64,000 bases of DNA from Thiopseudomonas sp964394445. GTDB lineage: Bacteria; Pseudomonadota; Gammaproteobacteria; Pseudomonadales; Pseudomonadaceae. Under the pieces are notes generated by a model that worked only from the letters and a program-made list of their open reading frames with translations, was not told where the DNA came from and did not search any database. The stretch covers positions 40,227 through 104,226 of the forward strand of contig CAYMXO010000002.1 of assembly GCA_964394445.1 (NCBI GenBank), in the 5' to 3' direction. Positions 1 through 7,061 of the stretch are shown piece by piece. The first letter of the stretch is position 1, and each line of letters starts with the position of its first letter. Position numbers and translations under genes: made by a program.

Positions 1-1
1 G

Positions 2-805
2 CTGGAAGAACGTCTCGGCATGCAGTTGTTTGTGCGCAAGACACGGCCCATCCGCTTTTCCAGTGCCGGCCTGCGCCTGCTGCGTCTGGCGGATGATGTC
101 TTGCCACTGATGCGGGCTGCCGAGCGGGACATGGCGCGACTGCAGGGCGGCAGCTCCGGCCGCCTGCACATGGCCATCGAGTGTCACAGTTGTTTTCAGT
201 GGCTGATGCCGACCATTGACCAGTTCCGCGAGGCCTGGCCCGAAGTCGAGCTGGATCTGGCTTCCGGATTCGCTTTCGCCCCGTTACCGGCACTGGCCCG
301 TGGAGACCTCGACCTGGTTGTGACGTCTGATCCGGTAGAACTGAGCGGCATCAGCTACATTCCACTGTTCGCTTACGAAGCCCTGCTGGCCGTAGCCAAC
401 CAGCATCCGCTGGCCGGCAAGCCCTGGATCGCACCCGAAGATCTGGCCGCCGAAGTGCTGATCACCTACCCGGTCGAACGCGACCGGCTGGATATCTTCA
501 ACCACTTCCTTGAGCCGGCCGATGTTGAGCCCCTCAGCATCCGCACTTCGGAGCTGACCATCATGATGATGCAACTGGTCGCCAGCGGCCGCGGTGTCTG
601 TTGTCTGCCCAACTGGGCCATCCATGAATACAGCAGCAAAGGTTACGTCAGCGTAAAAAAGCTCGGTGAACAGGGCCTGTTTTCCACCCTGTATGCCGCC
701 GTACGCAGCGACATGCTGGATGCCGCCTTTATGCAGGACTTCCTGCTGACCGCCAAGGACACCTCGTTCAACACCCTGTCTGGCGTAACAGCCGCACGCG
801 ATTGA
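2..805 (+). CDS. metR: MetR, LysR-family regulator of methionine biosynthesis (5' truncated by window edge)
   Basis: The reading frame is already open at base 2 (LEERLGMQLFVRKTRP), so the first part of the winged helix-turn-helix lies outside the window. The first visible residues are the end of the DNA-binding domain, and the rest is a LysR substrate-binding domain. The stretch ECHSCFQWLMP followed by LDLVVTSDPVELSG is characteristic of MetR rather than other LysR proteins. In the family, MetR binds homocysteine and activates metE, metH and related genes. The stop is at 803-805. About 267 residues are visible, close to the full family length of roughly 305. Nothing downstream looks co-transcribed: a 357 base gap with repeats follows, and the next gene is on the other strand. 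Confidence 0.9.
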   Translation: MEERLGMQLFVRKTRPIRFSSAGLRLLRLADDVLPLMRAAERDMARLQGGSSGRLHMAIECHSCFQWLMPTIDQFREAWPEVELDLASGFAFAPLPALARGDLDLVVTSDPVELSGISYIPLFAYEALLAVANQHPLAGKPWIAPEDLAAEVLITYPVERDRLDIFNHFLEPADVEPLSIRTSELTIMMMQLVASGRGVCCLPNWAIHEYSSKGYVSVKKLGEQGLFSTLYAAVRSDMLDAAFMQDFLLTAKDTSFNTLSGVTAARD

Positions 806-859
806 CAGTGATTGCCATGGCCTGGGCTCGGGATCTGGTTTGGGTGTACGAGTCAGGCC

Positions 860-885
860 CTGTTCGCGGCTGAAGCCGCCCCTGC
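860..885 (-). repeat. REP-like palindromic element
   Basis: Read on the minus strand this is GCAGGGGCGGCTTCAGCCGCG followed by AACAG, a stem with GCGGCT pairing AGCCGC. It has the form of Pseudomonas REP elements (GGAGCGGnTTnAnCCGCGA). Closely similar copies occur at 49846-49873 and 50123-50149. It lies in the gap between metR and dgkA. Confidence 0.6.
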
Positions 886-947
886 AAAACAGCGCATCAG
901 GCCTCAAAGCAGCATCCAGTCACCGCGACAGCATCCCGCCGCAGCGG

Positions 948-1155
948 GACAACGCCTCCCGCACAAGGCAATTCAGGCCGGGCGGGACCGCAGTCAGGCA
1001 TCAGCGCAGCGCAGCCTGACGGAGCGTTCCGTCCGGCCTTGGCGCCACAGGGCAAAACTTCACCGGGCCCAGACGCCACAGGGCAAAACCTCACCCGGCT
1101 CAGGCACCATGGTAAATAAACCACCCCATGACGCCAGCCGCCACCGGGCAAAACC
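948..1155. repeat. Dispersed intergenic repeat, copy A (multiple GCCACAGGGCAAAAC units)
   Basis: The 806-1162 gap has no convincing gene. From 948 it shares CCCGCACAAGG and following GC-rich text with 4371-4438. It then has three units of one motif: GGCGCCACAGGGCAAAAC at 1041-1058, GACGCCACAGGGCAAAAC at 1072-1089 and GCCACCGGGCAAAACC at 1140-1155. The unit spacing is irregular, so this is not a CRISPR array. The region lies where transcripts of metR (plus) and dgkA (minus) converge, so it could contribute to termination, but no clear hairpin plus T-run is present. Confidence 0.5.
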
Positions 1156-1162
1156 ACAAAAA

Positions 1163-1534
1163 TCAGTTACCCAGCAGGATCAGGACCCAGGTAACAACAA
1201 TAATGGTCAGGCCAATCAACTGGGCAGCACTGCCCATATCCTTGGCATTCTTGGAAAGAGGATGACGCTCAAGCGAGACCCGGTCGACTACAGCCTCGAT
1301 GGCAGAATTGAACAGCTCGATGATCAGCGACAACAGACAGACTGCAATCAACAGTGCCCGCTCGACCACAGTTACCGAAAAGAAAAATGTCAGCGGCACA
1401 AGAACAAGGTTAAGCCACACCAGCTGGCGGAACGCAGCTTCGCCGGCAAAAGCCGCTTTCAAACCATCCAGTGAGTAGCCCCAGGCGTTACGGATGCGAC
1501 GCCAGCCGCCCGCTCCCTTCTGCGGCGGGTGCAT
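1163..1534 (-). CDS. dgkA: Diacylglycerol kinase DgkA
   Basis: A 123-residue integral inner-membrane kinase that phosphorylates diacylglycerol to phosphatidic acid, recycling lipid released when membrane-derived glucans or LPS are decorated. Length matches the family. The signature ELFNSAIEAVVDRVS, with its catalytic and metal-binding acidic residues, is clear at about residues 69-83. Three hydrophobic helices can be seen (around 38-55, 58-72 and 104-121). Its start lies one base after the erdR stop, so the two are very likely one transcript. The erdR-dgkA pairing is also known in Pseudomonas. Confidence 0.95.
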   Translation of the reverse strand: MHPPQKGAGGWRRIRNAWGYSLDGLKAAFAGEAAFRQLVWLNLVLVPLTFFFSVTVVERALLIAVCLLSLIIELFNSAIEAVVDRVSLERHPLSKNAKDMGSAAQLIGLTIIVVTWVLILLGN

Positions 1535-1535
1535 C

Positions 1536-2195
1536 TCAAACCTGGGCCTGCTGGGGAATGGATTCCATTTGTTGCAGCAACAGTGCCGCCTGGGTGCGGG
1601 TACGCACGTTCAGTTTGCGGAAAATTGCAGTGACATGGGCTTTCACTGTAGCTTCGGAAACGTTCAGGTCATAAGCAATCTGCTTGTTCAGCAAACCGTC
1701 GCACACCATGGTCAACACCCGGAACTGCTGTGGAGTCAGACTGGCCAGTCCGGCGCTGGCAGCTTTTTCTTCCTCGGTCATGGTGGTGTCTTCTTCCGGC
1801 AACTCCGGCCACCAGTCATCACCATCGAGTACCGTCTGCACCGCCTGCTGAATCTGCTCCAGCGAACTGGACTTGGGTATGAAGCCACTGGCACCAAATT
1901 CGCGAGACCTGCTCATGACTGCTGCTTCTTCCTGCGCCGATACCATCACCACCGGGATTTGCGGATACTGGCCGCGCAACAGCACCAGCCCGGAAAAGCC
2001 GTGGGCACCCGGCATGTTGAGGTCGAGCAGCACCAGATCCCAGTCGGATTTTTCCGCCAGCCTGGATTCCAGCTGAGCAATGCTCTCGGCCTCGACCAGA
2101 CGCACATTTTCGCCCAGCGCTATGGTCAATGCCTGCTGCAGGGCACTACGGAACAGGGGGTGATCATCGGCAATCAGAATATCGTAAACAGCCAT
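1536..2195 (-). CDS. erdR: NarL/LuxR-type response regulator, ErdR/CrbR-like
   Basis: A 219-residue two-domain response regulator: an N-terminal receiver (IADDHPLF near the start, phospho-acceptor Asp58 in VLLDLNMPG) and a C-terminal LuxR-type helix-turn-helix (about 150-215, with LNKQIAYDLNVSEATVKAHV). I chose the ATG at 2195 because it gives the standard MAVYDILIADDHP start; the frame stays open 27 codons further upstream without family similarity. Adjacency to dgkA matches Pseudomonas erdR, whose product, with sensor MxtR/CrbS, controls acetate and ethanol metabolism including acetyl-CoA synthetase and acetate permease genes. No cognate kinase is in the window. The name rests on context plus sequence type, so the exact ortholog remains inferred. 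The 298 bases to the next gene hold the divergent promoters. Confidence 0.78.
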   Translation of the reverse strand: MAVYDILIADDHPLFRSALQQALTIALGENVRLVEAESIAQLESRLAEKSDWDLVLLDLNMPGAHGFSGLVLLRGQYPQIPVVMVSAQEEAAVMSRSREFGASGFIPKSSSLEQIQQAVQTVLDGDDWWPELPEEDTTMTEEEKAASAGLASLTPQQFRVLTMVCDGLLNKQIAYDLNVSEATVKAHVTAIFRKLNVRTRTQAALLLQQMESIPQQAQV

Positions 2196-2493
2196 GAAAT
2201 AAATAACCTGTCTCTTTAAAATGACTAGAATGTGGTCTGGCAACGCCTGGCCAGACCGGTGCGCAAACACCAACACCTGCTCCGCCCGTCATGGCCACAG
2301 CGCATCATCTTGCTTCCGGCACGCAATGATGCAGTATCACATACCCTATTATTGTCGGCCGGGCGGCTTTCTGTACCCGTCACCGACTGACATCAACTTG
2401 CCTTATCGATGCGGCCACTTACCTTATACTAAGGCCCAAGGCAGTACAAGACTAACAGCGAATATCAACTTTCCACCTGGCTCATATCTAGAA

Positions 2494-3525
2494 ATGCAAA
2501 AAAAACTCTTGCATACAAACCTGTTATTGCTGCTGGTCGCCATAATCTGGGGCAGCGCCTTTGTCGCCCAGCGCCTGGGCATGGACAGCATTGGCCCGTT
2601 GCTGTTTTCCGGATTACGTTTCATTCTGGGTGCTCTGGTGGTACTGCCCTTTCTGCTGTATCGCCGGCATACCCGTAAAGTCAGCGATCCGTTTCTGGAT
2701 CCGGCTCTGGTCAGCGGCGGTGTCCTGCTTGGCCTGATTGTCACCATCGGCATCAACCTGCAGCAAACCGGCCTGCTATATACCAGTGTTTCCCATGCCG
2801 GCTTCATTACCGGCATGTATGTGCTGATAGTTCCCCTGCTCGGCCTGCTGATCGGACTGCGCGCCAATACCGGAACCTGGCTCGGTGCCATGCTGGCCGT
2901 CACCGGCCTGTACCTGCTCAGTGTCGAAGACGGCTTTCAGGTGGCAACTGGCGACTGGCTACAACTGGGCAGCGCATTGAGCTGGGCTATACACGTGCTG
3001 GTTATGGGCCACCTTGCCAAACAACATGATCCGTTGCGACTGGCATTTATCCAGTTTGTGACCTGTGCTGCAATCAGCCTGCTGGCCGCACTCTGGCTGG
3101 AACCTGTTTCCCTGCCATCCATAGTGCAGGCAGCGCCTGCATTGCTCTATGCCGGCCTGCTCTCCATCGGCGTCGGTTTTACTCTGCAGGCTGTCGCCCT
3201 GCAGCATGCCAGACCGGCCCATGCGGCCATCATCCTGTCGCTGGAAGGTGTGTTTGCCGCCCTTGCCGCTGTCATCCTGCTTGGCGAAACCCTGTCCCTG
3301 CAGGGCTACCTGGGCGCTTCACTGATGCTGGGAGCCATGCTGCTGGCCCAGCTCTGGCCCCAGCGACAACAACCGGGAACGGTCGATGAACCACTGCCCT
3401 GTATCAGCACTGGTGCTTCTGCACTCCCGCTTGGCGAAACGCACCATGAGCTTATGGATGCAACAGCAGTGCCTGCTCCTGCCGGGCAGTTGGGGGCCGC
3501 TTCGCTGCCAGATAATGCCGGTTGA
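2494..3525 (+). CDS. DMT superfamily transporter, two EamA domains
   Basis: A 343-residue membrane protein with ten hydrophobic segments in two EamA repeats. The N-terminal motif AIIWGSAFVAQRLGMDSIGPLLFSGLRF is typical of the RhaT/EamA drug/metabolite exporter family; substrates in this family range from amino acids to drugs and cannot be read from sequence. The start at MQKKLLHTN is chosen because hydrophobic family sequence begins there; the open frame upstream to 2221 is polar and unconvincing. The last 35 or so residues form a polar tail past the tenth helix. The final 74 bases overlap the 3' end of tapT on the other strand. Confidence 0.85.
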   Translation: MQKKLLHTNLLLLLVAIIWGSAFVAQRLGMDSIGPLLFSGLRFILGALVVLPFLLYRRHTRKVSDPFLDPALVSGGVLLGLIVTIGINLQQTGLLYTSVSHAGFITGMYVLIVPLLGLLIGLRANTGTWLGAMLAVTGLYLLSVEDGFQVATGDWLQLGSALSWAIHVLVMGHLAKQHDPLRLAFIQFVTCAAISLLAALWLEPVSLPSIVQAAPALLYAGLLSIGVGFTLQAVALQHARPAHAAIILSLEGVFAALAAVILLGETLSLQGYLGASLMLGAMLLAQLWPQRQQPGTVDEPLPCISTGASALPLGETHHELMDATAVPAPAGQLGAASLPDNAG

Positions 3526-4165
3526 AGCGGGCAAACCAGTCACTCAATGACTGTGCTGCCGACAGGTCCCCGGCTTGTTGCAAACAATGCACCATAACTT
3601 CGGCAGTCGACAGATGGTCAGCGCTTTGTGCATTGCGCAGGTGATAACGCGACAGTTGCTCCGGTTGAAGGCTAAGCACCGGCAACCGATGCAGGTAGGC
3701 AGACTTGCGATACATCTTGCGCGCTTCCTGCCAGGTGCCGTCCAGCAAGACAAACAGCGGACGCTTTACCGGGCTTTGTACTGTGGCCTGCGGCAACTGG
3801 TGCAATACCTGCTGCCCTGCCGCTACGCTTTCGGCCGGAAACACCAGCCAGGGCTGCCACTGCGGATCCTGTAGCAGGGCCAGCAAGCCCGGATCAGGCT
3901 CGGTTCGTGACCAGAGAAAAGCATGCGTCTCCGGCACCACATCAGCAATCAGCCAGCCGGTATTGCTTGGCTTGAGCGGTTCCTTGTCGGCCATGACCAG
4001 ACAGGCGCCAGCGCGACAATGCACATCGGGCTGCCAGGCACACATACAGTATTGCTGCGCGACCCGGCAACGCGGGCAACGTACCAGCAGCGCGCCACGG
4101 GCGGCAAAAGGTTTCTGGCTGCGCGCCAGACGCTGATCACGCAAGCGGGCTACGGCATGAGGCAT
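3452..4165 (-). CDS. tapT: tRNA-uridine aminocarboxypropyltransferase, DTW-domain protein TapT
   Basis: A 237-residue DTW-domain protein. The family transfers the 3-amino-3-carboxypropyl group of S-adenosylmethionine to U47 of certain tRNAs (acp3U). The cysteine cluster CPRCRVAQQYCMC near residue 29, the KPSNTGWLIADVVPET block and the name-giving LLDGTWQEARKMYRKS are all present. The start at 4165 (MPHAVARLRDQRLARS) matches the known E. coli protein (YfiP); 39 further open codons upstream lack similarity. The gene converges on, and overlaps by 74 bases, the DMT transporter gene. Confidence 0.9.
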   Translation of the reverse strand: MPHAVARLRDQRLARSQKPFAARGALLVRCPRCRVAQQYCMCAWQPDVHCRAGACLVMADKEPLKPSNTGWLIADVVPETHAFLWSRTEPDPGLLALLQDPQWQPWLVFPAESVAAGQQVLHQLPQATVQSPVKRPLFVLLDGTWQEARKMYRKSAYLHRLPVLSLQPEQLSRYHLRNAQSADHLSTAEVMVHCLQQAGDLSAAQSLSDWFARFNRHYLAAKRPPTARQEQALLLHP

Positions 4166-4370
4166 AAAGGGATCTGTCCGCAAAAAGCGCAACAGTAGCA
4201 TGGAGGCTGCAGGGCAGCAAAATATCACACCGCAGGGTGCAGGACGCGCCAGTGCGGCCACGACCGATAGCAATAGCCGCATTTCTCAAAGGCATGTCCC
4301 CGGGCACTAAGAGTAATCCGCCACACCCGGGCCAGCAGCCAAGACCTCGGCAGGACCCCGCCACTGGCGA

Positions 4371-4438
4371 GACAACCCCCCCGCACAAGGGTAAATTCGA
4401 ACCCGGCGGAGCCGGACCAGGCGCCCCAGGGCAAAACC
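4371..4438. repeat. Dispersed intergenic repeat, copy B
   Basis: The 308-base gap between tapT and the cytochrome b gene (4166-4473) contains a second copy of the repeat seen at 948-1155: CCCGCACAAGG (4380-4390), a run of CCGGCGGAGCCGGACC and GGCGCCCCAGGGCAAAAC (4420-4437). No open frame with recognisable protein similarity was found here. Confidence 0.45.
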
Positions 4439-4473
4439 ACGTCCGGCTCAAACACCGCAATGCAAAATCACTC

Positions 4474-5082
4474 CTAGATCTTTTCTTCTTCTCCATCCAG
4501 CTCTTCATACCCGGTAATCATGGCATTCACGTACTCATAAAACGGCTTGCCGCTAAACGCCAGGTACACGTGGGCAATAAAGAACACCAGCATGGCAAAG
4601 GCTGCTGCGGTATGCAGGATGGCCACCGGCGCCAGTGACAGCCAGCCCAGCCCCAGCTGTGGCCAATAGGGATACAGCAAATACAGCATGCCACTAAGCC
4701 AGATCACTGGAGAGATCAACAGTTTGAACGCCAGATAAGCCAGCCGCTGCAACGGGTTGTGCTTGGCGCTGAGGGATTTTTTATAAGGCTTCTCTTCATC
4801 CTGGAATATGCCGACAGCGTAGTAGCGCGCCATGGCCACCAGCTTTTCAGTGGTCGGAATGTACTGCCGCCACTCGCCGGTAGTGAAGTGCCAGAAAATG
4901 GCAAACAGCCAGAGCACAATCAGCGACAATGCCATGACAATGTGCGCATTGACTGCGGTTTCAAAGCCCAGCCACTCATAGCTGGAATGAATCTCGAAGC
5001 CGGTCAGCATCAGGCCGATGATCAGTGCCGCCTGCGACCAGTGCCAGAAGCGTTCGAATCTTTTATATACCATGACCTTCAT
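4474..5082 (-). CDS. Membrane cytochrome b (Ni-Fe hydrogenase b-type/b561-like), partner of the octaheme cytochrome
   Basis: A 202-residue protein with four predicted transmembrane helices (about 16-33, 47-66, 114-137 and 153-175) and histidines placed inside or at the edges of them (H14, H47, H65, H157, H171), as in diheme b-type cytochromes that oxidise quinol and pass electrons to a periplasmic partner. Its ATG overlaps the stop of the octaheme cytochrome gene (ATGA), which implies translational coupling and a shared complex. The likely role is quinol:cytochrome c electron transfer; the precise heme ligands cannot be settled from sequence alone. Confidence 0.82.
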   Translation of the reverse strand: MKVMVYKRFERFWHWSQAALIIGLMLTGFEIHSSYEWLGFETAVNAHIVMALSLIVLWLFAIFWHFTTGEWRQYIPTTEKLVAMARYYAVGIFQDEEKPYKKSLSAKHNPLQRLAYLAFKLLISPVIWLSGMLYLLYPYWPQLGLGWLSLAPVAILHTAAAFAMLVFFIAHVYLAFSGKPFYEYVNAMITGYEELDGEEEKI

Positions 5083-6743
5083 GCGCGCTTCCTCCCGAAA
5101 ACAATACGGCCCAACAGGTGCACCAGCACACCGGCTAGCGCCGCCCAGACTGCCCAGCTACCCAGCCGGTCAACCCAGACAGACTTGTCACGCCCCGGCA
5201 TGTAAAACCCTTTCAGCTCCGCCAGACGGCCATCACGGGCGTGACAGGAACCGCACTGCAGTGCCTGCTCTTTCGGCGCCACCATGTGGGTAATGGGCCA
5301 GAACATTTCGTTGTCGACAAAGCCGTGCTCGCCGCTAAATTGCTCAGACGCAGCACCCGTTGCCACGGCATCGGCCTGCCCCACCATCAGCGCCTTGACC
5401 CAGTCAAAGTTGCTCCAGAGGGCATCATCACCGTCAGGGCCGAATACGTTGGTGGCCAGCAGGCGGTTGGTCTGCTTGTCATAGGGCTGCTTGCCGGTCA
5501 TGCGCTTGAACGGCCAGATGCGCGAGTCGGGGTCAGCATAGCTGCCCTTGACCTTGTTCACCGACACCCGCTTTTCCGGGTCAATTTCGTCATCCAGCAT
5601 GGTGTATTCAACCTGGCCATCAAACCAGCGGTACACCGGCGGTACGTTAACCTCGTTGCGGAATACACCCTTGTGGTTGGCATAGCTGAGCCAGCCATTT
5701 TCGTCGTATTCAAAATACAGTACCGGCTTGCCCTTGGCGTTAAGCACCAGCTCGCCATTTTCATCACGCTTCATCTTTTCCGTGGCCTGCGACCAGTCCC
5801 AGAACATCTTGGTCGGTACGCCACCACGGGCAAACTCGGGAATGTGACAGGTCTGACAAGCCACCTTGTCGGTGTGATCGTTCAGTTTGTTGTTGATGCC
5901 GGCCGGGTGCGGAGTGCTGCCATGACAAGACTCGCAGCTGGCACGGCCGGCATGACTGCTGCCGGGAATATCAATGCCGTGCAGATCCCTCGCTTCCATG
6001 GCATAGCGGCTACCATCCACACTGTGCTCATCGGAGGTGTGGCACGTGGCACAACTAAAGTCGAGACCGGCAGCATCCATGTGCACATCCAGCGTACGGT
6101 CCGGTGTCACCAGCGAGCTGTCCAGGTCACCGTGTTTGACGCCGTCACCGCCGCCCCCATAGAAGTGGCAGCTACCGCAGGTCTGGCGGCTGGTCAGGCC
6201 GACATTCTGTGCCACCATGGTCAGATCAACTTTCTTCACCGGGCGGTTGTTCTCTATCTTGAACTCGCCATTGACCAGCACATCCTCATAAGCCGGATGG
6301 CCGGCACCGGCTTCGGTTTTCAGGTAGGTGGCCGTGGTATCGTGACAAGCCAGACAGTCCACGTTCTGCTCCGCGGTAAAGTCAAAATCCTTGTCTTCCC
6401 AGCCGTAACCGATATGGCAGGAAGTACAACGTGGATAGTTGGACTTCAGGCTGCCACAAAACACGTTTGGTTCATGTTTTTTGCCCAATACCTGACCGGT
6501 TGTCGGATGGTTGAACTCCCACTTCCAGTGGGTCGTCTGCTGCAATTGCCTGGCAGCCTCGGTATGACAGGCCAGACAGGCCCGGGTTACTTCCGGCCCG
6601 CTGGTAAAATCTTTTTGCAACTCGGCAAACTTGCTGTGGTCGGCAGTCGAGCTGCCAGGCACAACCGACGGTAACACTGCCGCCCGGGCAGCACCGCTGG
6701 CCAGCAATACCAGCATCAGCATGTATCCAAAAAACCTGTACAT
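5079..6743 (-). CDS. otr: Octaheme tetrathionate reductase-family cytochrome c with C-terminal membrane anchor
   Basis: A 554-residue exported multiheme cytochrome. A signal peptide (MYRFFGYMLMLVLLASGAARA) is followed by exactly eight CxxCH heme sites, beginning near residues 56, 106, 130, 189, 231, 270, 296 and 497. Their spacing and the SNYPRCTSCHIGYGWE block match the Shewanella-type octaheme tetrathionate reductase family; the purified Shewanella enzyme reduces tetrathionate and also nitrite and hydroxylamine. A hydrophobic helix at about 528-548 followed by GRKRA anchors the C-terminus. The start at 6743 is preferred because GGTGAT precedes it; an ATG 12 bases upstream lacks a ribosome site. 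It is first in a two-gene operon with the cytochrome b. Substrate in this organism is inferred only. Confidence 0.85.
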   Translation of the reverse strand: MYRFFGYMLMLVLLASGAARAAVLPSVVPGSSTADHSKFAELQKDFTSGPEVTRACLACHTEAARQLQQTTHWKWEFNHPTTGQVLGKKHEPNVFCGSLKSNYPRCTSCHIGYGWEDKDFDFTAEQNVDCLACHDTTATYLKTEAGAGHPAYEDVLVNGEFKIENNRPVKKVDLTMVAQNVGLTSRQTCGSCHFYGGGGDGVKHGDLDSSLVTPDRTLDVHMDAAGLDFSCATCHTSDEHSVDGSRYAMEARDLHGIDIPGSSHAGRASCESCHGSTPHPAGINNKLNDHTDKVACQTCHIPEFARGGVPTKMFWDWSQATEKMKRDENGELVLNAKGKPVLYFEYDENGWLSYANHKGVFRNEVNVPPVYRWFDGQVEYTMLDDEIDPEKRVSVNKVKGSYADPDSRIWPFKRMTGKQPYDKQTNRLLATNVFGPDGDDALWSNFDWVKALMVGQADAVATGAASEQFSGEHGFVDNEMFWPITHMVAPKEQALQCGSCHARDGRLAELKGFYMPGRDKSVWVDRLGSWAVWAALAGVLVHLLGRIVFGRKRA

Positions 6744-6795
6744 CACGATCACCATTCAAGATTAGGCTCATGACATATTGTTTTTATGGATAGGT

Positions 6796-6815
6796 TGTCG
6801 CAATGGGGTGCGACA
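6796..6815. promoter_or_regulatory. Inverted repeat upstream of otr, candidate operator
   Basis: TGTCGC and GCGACA are separated by eight bases (6796-6801 and 6810-6815), 53-72 bases upstream of the otr start. The spacing suits a dimeric regulator. It does not match an FNR box (TTGAT-N4-ATCAA). The rest of the 306-base gap to clpB (6756-7061) holds a hairpin with stem CGCGCTG (7015-7021 and 7037-7043) just after clpB, without a T-run, and no gene that I can see. Confidence 0.35.
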
Positions 6816-7061
6816 TTATGCCCGCCCCGACATCTGCCCGGTTCCAGCCCTGCCCCAGGCAGGCTGAACATCTGTCAAATTTAGAATAAAGCCAGCATAT
6901 TCATACCATTACAGAGAGGCCTCGGCATGTTGACGGCTCTGTGCAATGGCTTCAGGGGTAACCGGGCCTTTGCACAAAAGTATGACTTTGCGCATGTCCG
7001 GGCCAACAGCAAGCCGCGCTGCATACGTTTGCTACACAGCGCGACGGCAACTCGGAGCCTG

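Noticed and set aside
1041..1155. Possible CRISPR-like array of GCCACAGGGCAAAAC units
   Set aside because: Only three units, unequal spacing (31 and 68 bases between starts), imperfect copies and no cas genes nearby.
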